Shown here one piece after another: positions 33,094-44,478 of a stretch of DNA of 47,015 nucleotides; within the stretch, counting starts at the first letter, position 1, and each line of letters starts with the position of its first letter. The DNA comes from Verrucomicrobium sp. BvORR106 (GTDB lineage: Bacteria > Verrucomicrobiota > Verrucomicrobiia > Verrucomicrobiales > Verrucomicrobiaceae): assembly GCF_000739655.1 (NCBI RefSeq), contig NZ_BATR01000120.1, positions 1-47,015 on the forward strand, in the 5' to 3' direction. The translations under genes and the position numbers were made by a program. The notes beneath the pieces are model-generated. The model ran no database searches. It saw nothing but the letters and a program-made list of their open reading frames with translations, and was not told the origin of the DNA.

Positions 33094-35583
33094 CTAGACC
33101 CCGACCTCACGGGAGGCGTTGCGGATCTCCTCAGGGGTGCTCTCTTTGCGATTGAGCGTCTGGATCAGGCTGCGTACCTCCGTGCTGCCAATCCCAGGTT
33201 CCTGGAAGATCGGGTGCTGCAAGAGATCGGTGATGGAAGGTCGCATCTGGGGATCGGGGTGGAGCATCTGATTGATGAGCCGGTCCAGGGTGCCGGCACC
33301 GCGACCCACAGGATTGCCAGAGCCATCGGTGCCCAGTGGGCGGGCGGTGTGGTCAGAATCCGTGCCGAACTGCAAGACTGCATCGTACACCTGCTGCTGG
33401 TACCTCGGGTCCTCTTTGTCCAGGGTGGCGAACAGATGTTGATTCCCGTGGAAGAGCTGGAAGGCGGTGACGCCCAGGGCCCAGGTGTCAGACTTGCCCG
33501 TGACCACAAAGCCTTCCTCCTCACCGGGCAACGGTGCACCGGACTCGATGGCGCGAGAGGACGAAAGGACCTCCGGTGCGAGGTGCAGGGTGTTGTCGAT
33601 GGGTTTCTCCTGGAACGTCTGACGGGTGCCCTGGAGGGAGAATCCAAAGTCGGCCACCTTGGCGCGACCGTCCTCACCCACGAGGAAGTTCTCCGGTTTG
33701 ATGTCGAGGTGGAGCATGCCCCGGGTTTCCTGCACATGCTGCATGCCTTCCAGCATGTCGCGCAGCAGCGTCAATCGGGCGAGGTTGGCGGACTCCGGGG
33801 TGATGTCGCCGCGTTGCTCCGCATCAGTGATGCGGTCGCCAACCTTGGCGACATCGCCGCCGGGAGCCAGCTCCATGGCCAGGAAGACGAGGCCATTGGG
33901 GGAGAGGAAGGCCCCTTTGTATCCCACAATGTTGGGATGGCCTTCACCGTGGGCAAGGTGGTGGCTGCGTGCCTCCCGGGCGGAGATCTCAAAGAAGGGC
34001 TGGGCGGTCTCTTCATCCAGCATCGGCATGTTCGCGATGGTGGGGTACTTCAGCACGATGCGCTCCGTCTTCTGCACCTCCTTGCCGTCCTCCACTTCCG
34101 TCCAGCGGGCTTCGTAAAGATCGACGATGCCGAGGCCCCCGTGGTTCAAGTAGTCAACACGATGGTAGGTGCGGCCGTTGAGCACGCAGGTCTCCGGATC
34201 CACCATGTGATTGGAGAGCTGGCTGACCGCGGCGGTGTAGGCCTTGTTGATGAAGAGCTGGACCCCAAAGGGAGCTGCATCAAAGGAGGCGCCCAGAGCA
34301 TCCCGCCCATCGCCAAGGGTGGCGGCGAGCGCGCGATGCAGGTCTTCCTTGAAGGCGGGACCTTTGGAGGTGATGAAGCCGAGTTGCTGATCCTCCGTGA
34401 GCTGACGGAGGTCCCGGGCCATGAGTTCACCCAGTGTCTTGGAGAGATGCTCAACGGCGTCGTCGTCCCGATTAGCGACGGCTTCCTGAACGAGTCGTCC
34501 CAGGCCCTGGAAGGTCTCTGACTGCAGGGTTTCCTGGGAGACGTGCTGGAAGCTGGGATCCTCCAGAGGAGGCGGCGCATCCTCGCCAAGCACCACATCG
34601 GTGTGCGGTGTCACTTGGTGCGATTGCTGGCGGAAGGTCTCTGCGGCGGAGTCCAAGCCGGTGCGCTCGTGCGTGGTGACGTGCTTGAGCCGGTCGCGGG
34701 AGAAGCCCTGGATCTCCTGGTTGATCTCCCCCTGGGCGATCATGCGGTTGGGATCCTCACCGAGCTTGGCAAAGTAGATCTCCTGCTTGGCCGTGGCAAA
34801 CTCATCGCCCCGGTCCACATGCGTGGGACGAAGGCGGGTGCCTGTATCCTGGAGTTGCTTGTCCAGAGGTTGGTAATTCTCCAACGGCACGAGCTGCCGG
34901 TGGGCCTCGGCCAGGCGGAGGTTGAGCTCATTATTAGTGCCCTCCGGATTGGCACCCTCCAGGTGCAGTTTCAGGGAGCGGAGTGTTTCCACCCGGGACT
35001 CCACCGGAGCCCTTTCGCGCTCCTGTTCTTGCAACAACGCAGCAAGCCGGTCGGCCTCTTCCAGGTGCTTGCAGGGCAGGGTCTGGATCTCACTTTCCAC
35101 GAACCGGATCATCTCGAGGACGGGGCCCGCATCACCGTGGCCGTCTTCGCCGCGATGCCGCTGGATGATCTCCAGCTTGGCCTTGAGTTGATTGAGCACG
35201 GGGAGAAGCTCCGTGTCAGGAGCGCCCCGTGACTTGAGCTGGTGGTACTGTTCCCCCAGGCGGATCGCGGCCTTGTGATTGCTGCCAACGGCAGGATCGG
35301 GGGCAAGGTGGTTGTTGATCCGGTGGGCCAGTCGCAAGACGCCGTCCTTCAGGTTTGCATACCCAGAGGCCCGGCCTATGGCGGATTTGATACCGACGCG
35401 GCTCAGCAGGTTCTCCGTGGAGACGCGGTCTCCGCCCAGACGGGTGTTGATGCTGTCCACCACGGTCTGCTGAGAGGCGCGGGCCGTGCCATTGGGGCTG
35501 ATCTTGATGCCGCCTTGCTGGTCCTGCTGCGGGGCATGACCAGGATTGAGATGCAGCTGCGACTGGGTGCGGGTGACGTTCAT
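33094..35583 (-). CDS. Ser/Thr protein kinase with long helical N-terminal region
   Basis: The 829-residue protein has a kinase domain at about 470-800: glycine loop YLNHGGLGIVDLYEA, the ATP lysine in IVLKYPTI (about 512), catalytic loop LHLDIKPENFLV (about 622-633), KVADFGFSLQG (about 640-650), HLAPEVL and DTWALGVTAFQLFHG. HLD replaces HRD, so the activating Arg is absent while catalytic Asp, Lys and Asn are kept. Residues 1-470 are Gln/Arg/Glu-rich, apparently helical, with no transmembrane segment, PASTA or other known sensor. Soluble kinases with long N-termini include secreted effectors, but nothing here proves secretion. It lies 59 bp downstream of uvrA. Confidence 0.87.
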   Translation of the reverse strand: MNVTRTQSQLHLNPGHAPQQDQQGGIKISPNGTARASQQTVVDSINTRLGGDRVSTENLLSRVGIKSAIGRASGYANLKDGVLRLAHRINNHLAPDPAVGSNHKAAIRLGEQYHQLKSRGAPDTELLPVLNQLKAKLEIIQRHRGEDGHGDAGPVLEMIRFVESEIQTLPCKHLEEADRLAALLQEQERERAPVESRVETLRSLKLHLEGANPEGTNNELNLRLAEAHRQLVPLENYQPLDKQLQDTGTRLRPTHVDRGDEFATAKQEIYFAKLGEDPNRMIAQGEINQEIQGFSRDRLKHVTTHERTGLDSAAETFRQQSHQVTPHTDVVLGEDAPPPLEDPSFQHVSQETLQSETFQGLGRLVQEAVANRDDDAVEHLSKTLGELMARDLRQLTEDQQLGFITSKGPAFKEDLHRALAATLGDGRDALGASFDAAPFGVQLFINKAYTAAVSQLSNHMVDPETCVLNGRTYHRVDYLNHGGLGIVDLYEARWTEVEDGKEVQKTERIVLKYPTIANMPMLDEETAQPFFEISAREARSHHLAHGEGHPNIVGYKGAFLSPNGLVFLAMELAPGGDVAKVGDRITDAEQRGDITPESANLARLTLLRDMLEGMQHVQETRGMLHLDIKPENFLVGEDGRAKVADFGFSLQGTRQTFQEKPIDNTLHLAPEVLSSSRAIESGAPLPGEEEGFVVTGKSDTWALGVTAFQLFHGNQHLFATLDKEDPRYQQQVYDAVLQFGTDSDHTARPLGTDGSGNPVGRGAGTLDRLINQMLHPDPQMRPSITDLLQHPIFQEPGIGSTEVRSLIQTLNRKESTPEEIRNASREVGV

Positions 35584-35642
35584 AGCGATGGCAGTGGGTG
35601 AAGGCGCGTGTGCCTTCTACTCAGCCTTTGTGGCTATGGCGG

Positions 35643-38606
<2,964 letters not shown>

Positions 38607-38778
38607 GGGGCAGGGGATTGCCAACATCCACCGGAAGGGGGGCGGCATCAAGGCGCAGGGCCGGGCTGAGGGCCAAAAAGTTCTGAAATATCAGCGCAAC
38701 CTTCTCAAACACGGTGTGTTTACGATGTCCATGTCCACCCTGACCTTGCGAACCGTCCCAGCCTTACTAGCTTGGAAC

Positions 38779-39402
38779 ATGCCGGAATGGACTCCGACAC
38801 CCGCAACGCCTCAACCTGCCGTGGACACCTCCGCGGACGAGGAGAGCGTGCGGCTAATGCTCAGGGTCAAGGAAGGGGACATGCGGGCCTTTGAACAACT
38901 GGTGGAGATGCACCAGCGCGCCGTGATCGGTACGGTGGCCCGGATGCTGAACAACATGGACGATGCGCACGACATCGCGCAGCAGGTCTTTGTGCGGGTT
39001 TGGCGCTCCGCCGCCCGCTATGAACCCAGTGCGAAGTTCACCACCTGGCTCTTCACCATCGCGCGGAATCTTGTCTTCAACGAGATGCGCCGTCGCGGGC
39101 GGAAGAAGGAAGTGTCCATGGAGGAAGACCAGGAGGAGCACCACCGGGAACATGCCACCTCGGCCCGGCAGAATCCTGACAATGTTGTCGCGCAAGGGGA
39201 GATGGAGTCCGCCATCGACCGTGCCATCCAGAGCCTGCCGGAGAAGCAACGCTTGGCGGTGAGTCTGCGGAAGGATGCGGATATGCCCTATGAGGAGATC
39301 TGCGAAATCCTGGGCATGTCCCTCTCAGCCGTGAAGAGCCTGCTCTTCCGGGCCAGAAACGAGCTCAAGGAAAAGCTGGCAGCCTACCTGGACGAGGCCT
39401 GA
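38779..39402 (+). CDS. ECF-type RNA polymerase sigma factor
   Basis: The 207-residue sigma-70 family protein has region 2 (about 38-105: MRAFEQLVEMHQRAV, DDAHDIAQQVFVRVWRSA, FTTWLFTIARNLVFNEMRRRGR) and region 4 (about 145-200: SLPEKQRLAVSLRKD, MPYEEICEILGMSLSAVKSLLFRARNEL). The acidic and His-rich linker EEDQEEHHREHATS joins them. No sigma region 3 or anti-sigma gene is adjacent, so its control is not visible. The ATG at 38779 gives a 25-residue leader; ATGs at 38725 and 38731 are also in frame. TTGCGA/TAGCTT with 16-bp spacing lies just upstream of 38779, which would favour an earlier start only if that match is spurious. Confidence 0.9.
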   Translation: MPEWTPTPATPQPAVDTSADEESVRLMLRVKEGDMRAFEQLVEMHQRAVIGTVARMLNNMDDAHDIAQQVFVRVWRSAARYEPSAKFTTWLFTIARNLVFNEMRRRGRKKEVSMEEDQEEHHREHATSARQNPDNVVAQGEMESAIDRAIQSLPEKQRLAVSLRKDADMPYEEICEILGMSLSAVKSLLFRARNELKEKLAAYLDEA

Positions 39403-39517
39403 GGATCAAATTCCCCGGGGCGCCAACGGTGTGACGTGACTGGATCGTGACACGCTGCGGGCTCTCAAGGAATAATTCCGTTGGCAACTTGTCCCTGCGT
39501 GTGGCACCTCAGAAGTG

Positions 39518-40246
39518 ATGCCCACGTCCCCCCTGCCAAGCATCCCTGCCGCCTCTGAGGCTGCTGAAGCCCAGCCCAAGAAGCCTCCCGCACTGTCGGA
39601 GCAGATCGGGGCGCTTTTGTCGTCGATGGGCGAGAGATCGATCCGCCTGCGCGACATCATAGAGGTGCTGCATGGCGGCACCTATCTCATGTTGTTGATT
39701 TTGCTTTCGCTGCCGTTTTGCATGCCCATCCCGCTTCTGGGGCTGTCCACGCCCTTCGGTGCGGTGATTGCCCTTATTGGCCTTCGTCTGGCCCTGAGGA
39801 AGGAGCCCTGGCTGCCGGACAGGGTGCTGAATGTGGAACTCTCGCCGAAGATGGCCGGTCGCATTCTCGGAGCCAGTCAGAAGGCCGTGCGCGGGCTGGA
39901 GAAGATGCTCCGTGTCCGCTGGTCGTTCCTGGTGGATCCTCCCGTGTTTCAGCACTTGTACGGTGCCATCATCTTTGCGTGCGGCTGCTTGCTGCTGCTG
40001 CCCCTGCCCATTCCCTTCAGCAATGTGCTGCCGGCCGTGCCAGTGATCCTGCTTTCTGGTGCCTTGTTGGAGCGGGATGGCAAGTTCGCCGTCGGTGGTA
40101 TGGCGATGTTCCTCGTGAACCTCGCCTTCTTTGGCGCCATCTTCCTGGGCGGCGGCGTGGTCATCAGCTGGCTGGAAGCCTGGTTCAGCGGCATCTACGA
40201 TCCCGAGGAACACCTCACGCCTGCCTTGGAAGAGATTCTGGAGTAG
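39518..40246 (+). CDS. ExoD-like exopolysaccharide synthesis membrane protein
   Basis: The 242-residue protein belongs to the ExoD family, first linked to exopolysaccharide production in Sinorhizobium; its biochemical role is unresolved. A 30-residue Pro/Ala-rich leader is followed by LSEQIGALLSSMGERSIRLRDI, the conserved start of the family. Hydrophobic segments follow: YLMLLILLSLPFCMPIPLLG (about 52-71), a short one at FGAVIALIGLRLAL, a central pair at about 147-190 (YGAIIFACGCLLLLPLPIPFSN) and a last one at about 200-225. The ATG at 39518 follows an in-frame GTG by one codon. Its location 115 bp after the sigma gene may mean control by it, but this is only positional. Confidence 0.88.
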   Translation: MPTSPLPSIPAASEAAEAQPKKPPALSEQIGALLSSMGERSIRLRDIIEVLHGGTYLMLLILLSLPFCMPIPLLGLSTPFGAVIALIGLRLALRKEPWLPDRVLNVELSPKMAGRILGASQKAVRGLEKMLRVRWSFLVDPPVFQHLYGAIIFACGCLLLLPLPIPFSNVLPAVPVILLSGALLERDGKFAVGGMAMFLVNLAFFGAIFLGGGVVISWLEAWFSGIYDPEEHLTPALEEILE

Positions 40247-40584
40247 AGGAATTGATCCCTCGAACCGAAGACGCAAATCGTCTGGTGCGTCTCGGAACGC
40301 GGCAGGCGCTTGGAGGTCGCAATGCCAAAGGGATCCAAGGAGCGGCGGTTTGTGCCTGAACAACCGCCGAGGGAAAGCGGAGGGCTTGATCGCCAAAGAG
40401 CTACCACCGTATGTGGTCTAGCCGCTGCCTTCTTACTTGAAAACAAGCTTCCTCCGACAACCACCGGCGGTTGTGCAAGCACAAACCGCCGCTCCTTGTG
40501 AAGCTGTGGAGAAAGTTGCCTGATGTGACGCCAGGTGGTTGTGCATCACCTCGTTGTTGCCAAGGCGAGGGGAGTAGCCTTGAT
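40247..40584. other. Convergent intergenic region with REPIN-like pair
   Basis: These 338 bp separate the convergent stops of the ExoD-like and Gfo/Idh/MocA genes. No gene is supported. It holds several inverted repeats: GACGCA/TGCGTC (40270-40291), the REP arms at 40337 and 40465, ACCAC/GTGGT (40403-40417), CTTG-AAAA-CAAG (about 40437-40448) and CAAGGC/GCCTTG (40561-40582). None has a T-tract typical of an intrinsic terminator. Confidence 0.65.
40337..40497. repeat. REPIN-like inverted pair of palindromes (family B)
   Basis: The left arm (40337-40369) and right arm (40465-40497) face each other over a total of 161 bp. Read with the left arm reversed, both give CGGCGGTT, a short variable loop, CACAAACCGCCG and then CTCCTT. 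The stem is CGGCGGTT/AACCGCCG, extended in the right arm by GTGC/GCAC around a bulged A. The stem sequence is unrelated to family A, but overall length, head-to-head layout and the CTCCTT tail are the same. Confidence 0.75.
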
Positions 40585-41760
40585 CTACACCCCCACCCAA
40601 GTCTGCTTCTCACTGCTCTGAAGGATGGCCTCGCAGAGCTTCACCTCATAATGGCCGTCATTGGCAGTCGCATACAGCACAGGGGTGGTCTTCCCACTAG
40701 CGATGTGCTCATACACGGCGCGGTAGTGCATCTTGTGCCCATCAGGGAAGCCCTCGGCATGGCCGCCGGGGTTGTCGGTGAAGTTCGCCACATCTTTGTC
40801 GAATCCGGCGGTGTTACGGGTGAGAACCTGATTGGGCTGGTCGCGATACCCAGCCTGGATTTCGTTGGGCTGCTGGAACTCCCACTGCACGCTGCCCTTG
40901 GTGCCGTAGATGCCCACATAAAGGCTGCACTTCCACCCCGCGGCCACCTGGGAGATGGCACAGTTCGCATGCGTGCCGGATACATGACCATGATCAGCGT
41001 CGCCAAACTTCAACAGCACGCTGCCAAAGTCCTCGGTATCCACTTCATAAGGGACCATGTTGGCGGGGTCCGCCAGGGAGGTGAAGGTCTGCACCTCGCC
41101 AGTGGGCCGGTAGCGGGTCTTGTGAAAGGTCTCGAGCGTGGCAAAGACGGACTCCGCCCGGGCCCCGAGGATAAAGGAAACGGCGTCGATCCAGTGCGTG
41201 CCGATGTCGCCGACGGCCCGCAGTTTGCCGCCCTCGCTGGAGAGCACACGCCAGTTGTAGTCCGTGTTCTTGAGCAGCCAGTCCTGAAAGAAGTGCCCCT
41301 GCACGTGGATGATGCGGCCTAGTTCGCCGCGCTGCACCATGGCGCGCATCTGCAGGATGGCAGGGTAGAAGCGGCAGAGATAGTTCACAGCAAAGACGCG
41401 ATCACTGGCCGCGGCGGCGGCCACCACCTTGGCGGTCTCCTCAGTGGTCATGCCCAGAGGCTTCTCGCACACCACATGCTTGCCCGCAGCGAGGGCAGCC
41501 AGGGACTGCTCCACATGCACGCGGTTGGGCGAGGTGATGTGAACGACGTCCACATTGGGGGAGTTGATCAAGCTCTGGTAGTCGTAGTCACCGTACACCT
41601 CGGGGATGCCCCATTGGTCTGCCAGGGCCCGGGTGCCCTTGGTGGAGCCGCTGATCGCGGTGATCTGAACGCCCAGGCGCTTCAGAGCCTCGATATGGAC
41701 GGGGGCGATGAAACCGGTGCCAATGATGCCAGCGCGGAGGTGATGCAGGGGAAGGGGCAT
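40585..41760 (-). CDS. Gfo/Idh/MocA-family oxidoreductase
   Basis: The 391-residue protein has the N-terminal Rossmann motif AGIIGTGFIAPVHIEAL (about 9-25), NVDVVHITSPNRVHVEQSLAAL and the signature CEKPLGMTTEE (about 95-105), followed by FAVNYLCRFYPAI and a C-terminal beta-sheet domain with GDIGTHWIDAVSFI (about 190-203), which contains the usual Asp-x3-His pair. It would oxidise or reduce a sugar or inositol derivative with NAD(P). Ser in place of the usual acidic residue after the second strand (TAISGSTKG) hints at NADP. Substrate unknown. The golvesin-C protein gene is 86 bp upstream on the same strand. Confidence 0.9.
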   Translation of the reverse strand: MPLPLHHLRAGIIGTGFIAPVHIEALKRLGVQITAISGSTKGTRALADQWGIPEVYGDYDYQSLINSPNVDVVHITSPNRVHVEQSLAALAAGKHVVCEKPLGMTTEETAKVVAAAAASDRVFAVNYLCRFYPAILQMRAMVQRGELGRIIHVQGHFFQDWLLKNTDYNWRVLSSEGGKLRAVGDIGTHWIDAVSFILGARAESVFATLETFHKTRYRPTGEVQTFTSLADPANMVPYEVDTEDFGSVLLKFGDADHGHVSGTHANCAISQVAAGWKCSLYVGIYGTKGSVQWEFQQPNEIQAGYRDQPNQVLTRNTAGFDKDVANFTDNPGGHAEGFPDGHKMHYRAVYEHIASGKTTPVLYATANDGHYEVKLCEAILQSSEKQTWVGV

Positions 41761-41846
41761 GGGTGGAAGGAAGCGAGGAAAAATGAGAGGCAGACAAGAA
41801 GCGGGGATTCAATCGGATTCAGAGACTCTGGGCAAGCTCCAAGCAC

Positions 41847-42503
41847 TTATGGCCGGGGCGGAGTCTCTGGGACGGCAAGAAACTGGACGGCATCCGCCAC
41901 CACCACCTTGGTGGGATCGGTGCCTTCAGTGCTGATCCGCACGAAGCCGGACTTCCCGGCGGCGAATTCATAAACGCCCAAGCTGCGAAAGAGTCGGTCA
42001 TGGGCAGGCTCCTCCTGCTGATTGATCCTAACGGTGGTGTCGCCTGCGGCATGGTGGATGGTCACCGGGGTGTTGGTCGCCCGGCGGACGTTGTAGCAAT
42101 GCGCGACTCGCACCTCATAGCGACCCGTCTTGGGAAGATTGGGGGTGAAGGTGGCGGACTTGGTGCCTTTTCCCGTCTTCATGTCGTGAATGTAGCCCAG
42201 GCCGACGTAGGGTGGGGTGTGGGTGGAGTACTGCCAGTCGCCCACGAGTTCGGCGGCGGTCTCATCGACCACGATGCCTGGGAGTTTGGCAGGATCAGGC
42301 ACGATGAATGGCACCAGCTCTGGTCGATCCACCTCGCCAGGGGCATGGGTGTTTGCCAAGGCCTTGGGGTGGGGTTTCAAGGTTGGAACGGGAGGGTCGG
42401 CATGCCCCGGGCCCACCAGGAGCAGCAACGTGGCTCCCACCCTGAGGGTGAGGGACAAGCGCCGCAGGGTGGCGGGAGGAGATGAAGGTCTCAAGTGGGG
42501 CAC
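41847..42503 (-). CDS. Exported golvesin C-terminal-like domain protein
   Basis: The conserved part, about residues 85-210, is a golvesin C-terminal-like beta domain: VVDETAAELVGDWQYSTHT, YVGLGYIHD, GKGTKSATFTPNLPKTGRYEV, NTPVTIHHAAGDTTVRINQQ and VVVADAVQFL. This module usually sits at the end of larger secreted or FAD-dependent enzymes; here it is almost the whole protein. The N-terminus is basic and then hydrophobic (LRRLSLTLRVGATLLLLVGPGHA), a likely signal peptide. The start is uncertain: the GTG at 42503 fits best, the frame being open to 42635 and there overlapping the MFS gene on the other strand. It may bind carbohydrate or a partner; no catalytic residues are evident. Confidence 0.75.
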   Translation of the reverse strand: MPHLRPSSPPATLRRLSLTLRVGATLLLLVGPGHADPPVPTLKPHPKALANTHAPGEVDRPELVPFIVPDPAKLPGIVVDETAAELVGDWQYSTHTPPYVGLGYIHDMKTGKGTKSATFTPNLPKTGRYEVRVAHCYNVRRATNTPVTIHHAAGDTTVRINQQEEPAHDRLFRSLGVYEFAAGKSGFVRISTEGTDPTKVVVADAVQFLAVPETPPRP

Positions 42504-42583
42504 ACCACCGATACGCCAATGTTGATGGAGGCTTGCAGAATTTGCATTGCAGGCAAGCCCGGGCAAAGCGATGAAGGAGGGGA

Positions 42584-43846
42584 ATGTTCGGAAAAGGTGC
42601 TCCAGGAACAAAGCGCTTGTGTGCCCTCTATGCACTCAACGCGGCTGCCTTGGGGCTCTGGAGCGTGAACTTCCCCAGTGTGCTCAAGGCCCATGGGCTG
42701 GAGAGCCTGGTGCCCTATACCTTTGCGTGCAACGCCACTGCGGCGCTGCTCTCGCCCCTGGCGGTCGGGGCTCTGGCGGACCAGCGGATGGCTCCGGAGC
42801 GGGTGCTGCGTCTCCTCGGCCTGGGCACCATGTTCTTCCTCGGGCTGCTCTTCTTTGGCATTCAGCATCATTGGGGACCGGGATGGGTGTGGGCGCTGGC
42901 TCAGATCCACGCCCTGTGGTCGGTGCCCACGTTTGGTCTCACCACCAGCCTGGTGATGTCCCGCTTGAGCAAGCCCAAGGAGCAGTTCGGTCCGGTGCGG
43001 ATCTGGGCCACGCTGGGTTGGATGGGGGCTTGTCTCATGGTGAGCTGGGTATTGCATGCGGACACGTCTGTCACCTCCGGCTACGCCGCGTGTGTGGTCT
43101 GGGCCATCACGGTGGGCATGACCTTTGCCCTGCCGTACAAGGAGCGTCTGCATCTACCCAAGCCCCGCCGCACGGTGAAGGAGATCATGGGGCTGGATGC
43201 GTTGCCGCTGTTGCGCCATCCTGATCACATTGTGGTGTTCGTCAGCGCTGCCCTGTTGAACATGGCGCTCGCTGCCTTCTATCCCTTTACGGTGCTGCAT
43301 CTGGCCGACCGCGGCATCCAACAGGTCACCGCTGCCATGAGCCTGGGGCAAGTCACGGAGATTGTCGCCATGCTGGCGCTCTCCTCTATCATCACGCGAA
43401 TCCGGCTTAAGTGGATCTTCCTCGCTGGCATCGCCTTTGGCGTCCTGCGTTATGCTTTGTTTGCTCTGGATAACGTCCCCGCGCTTCTCCTCGGCATCTT
43501 CCTTCACGGGTTCTGCTTCACCTTGTTCTTCGTCACCGCCCAGATTTATCTGGAACAGCGCATCCCCGGTGAAATGCGCGCCCGCGCTCAGGCCCTGCTC
43601 ACCCTCATGATGGGCGGCTTCGGGAATCTCTTCGGCTATCTCGGCACCGGCTGGTGGCGCAAGTACTGTCAGTCCACCTCACCAGACGGTGCCATCACCA
43701 GCACAGCCTGGTCCACCTTCTGGATCGGTATGACCTTGCTAACTCTGGGCGTGTTTGTGTTCTTTGCCCTGGCCTATCAGGGGAGGAAGAGGGGGGCATT
43801 GGGAGAGGATGGTGAGGCAGGTCACGGTGGGCAGGAGAGGATGTAA
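42584..43846 (+). CDS. MFS transporter, nucleoside/sugar-symporter-like
   Basis: The 420-residue protein has about twelve hydrophobic segments in two halves joined by a basic cytoplasmic loop (LHLPKPRRTVKEIMGLD). Family features include FPSVLKAHGLESLVPYTF, LAVGALADQRMAPERVL (MFS loop 2-3 with a GxxaD core), PVRIWATLGWMGA and QVTEIVAMLALSSIITR. The PVRIWATLGW block resembles NHS-family nucleoside transporters (NupG/XapB). The substrate is not determined. The start codon is 80 bp from the preferred golvesin-protein start on the other strand, so the two promoters share a short divergent region. Confidence 0.87.
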   Translation: MFGKGAPGTKRLCALYALNAAALGLWSVNFPSVLKAHGLESLVPYTFACNATAALLSPLAVGALADQRMAPERVLRLLGLGTMFFLGLLFFGIQHHWGPGWVWALAQIHALWSVPTFGLTTSLVMSRLSKPKEQFGPVRIWATLGWMGACLMVSWVLHADTSVTSGYAACVVWAITVGMTFALPYKERLHLPKPRRTVKEIMGLDALPLLRHPDHIVVFVSAALLNMALAAFYPFTVLHLADRGIQQVTAAMSLGQVTEIVAMLALSSIITRIRLKWIFLAGIAFGVLRYALFALDNVPALLLGIFLHGFCFTLFFVTAQIYLEQRIPGEMRARAQALLTLMMGGFGNLFGYLGTGWWRKYCQSTSPDGAITSTAWSTFWIGMTLLTLGVFVFFALAYQGRKRGALGEDGEAGHGGQERM

Positions 43847-44478
43847 CCAGTGCAGCTTGGCCCTTGCACGCGAGAGTTGTCCAATCTGCATGGTCCTTCA
43901 AATATCAAGACACAAGCAGGTGAACCGTCTGGGCGGTTGAGTCTTGTGCAGTTGAGAGGCGTTTTTGAGAAAGTTATGTGGTGTGGTATATGGTAAAAAA
44001 CACCCGTCTTGTTTACAAAACGATGGAAATACTATTGCAATTATTTGGGTGAATACACTATGGTGAATAAACCCCAAAAACCATGTTGAACTCTCTTTGC
44101 CTTAGGCGTGCTGTTCGTCTGCGCCATGGTCTTGAAACGTTGTTTCATAAATCCGTGAGCCCCGAGCCCTTGATTGTGAATCTGAGGGCGGGATGTCGGA
44201 AAGCGTGTGTTTCCATTTTGTTGGGGCGCGTGTCCAACAGAGCTGCATGATGTAGAATGGTGTGATGCGGTGACGCCACCTCCGCACGAGATACACCGTA
44301 TTGCGCGCTTGATTCTTAGCCCTTGTGGCAGAGACCTGAGTTCTACTAAGGGGCATTGGATCTATATAGAAATTATGTCTCGTCCATTTTTCCATCTTGC
44401 ATGGTTCTAATGGTTGGAGGAGTGCGTGTATTGCGGTGCAATGGAAAAATAATCATCACGAAAGGAACAAGATAGGAG
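43847..44478. other. AT-richer non-coding region before the RCC1-repeat gene
   Basis: These 632 bp are clearly lower in GC than the flanking genes to the left and contain no convincing gene. The short open frames on both strands lack family features, good starts and coding composition. No tRNA, REP element or transposase end is seen. The centre (about 43977-44095) is rich in A/T runs and contains loose promoter-like words (TTGTTT, TACTAT), with spacings that do not fit well. It probably holds the promoter of the downstream gene and may mark the edge of a transferred segment. Confidence 0.6.

Noticed and set aside
33214-34521. A 435-codon plus-strand open frame
   Set aside because: It is antisense to the kinase domain of the gene at 33094-35583.
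35600-35617. GAAGGC-GCGTGT-GCCTTC hairpin between uvrA and the kinase gene
   Set aside because: A 6-bp stem without a T-tract is too weak to call a terminator, so uvrA and the kinase gene may still be co-transcribed.
40337-40497. REP pair considered as a bidirectional intrinsic terminator
   Set aside because: No T-tract follows either stem on either strand, in contrast to the three clear terminators elsewhere; the matched arms and shared tail favour a mobile repeat.
44102-44395. A 97-codon minus-strand open frame in the AT-richer gap
   Set aside because: No ribosome site, no domain features and composition unlike neighbouring genes; length is expected by chance.
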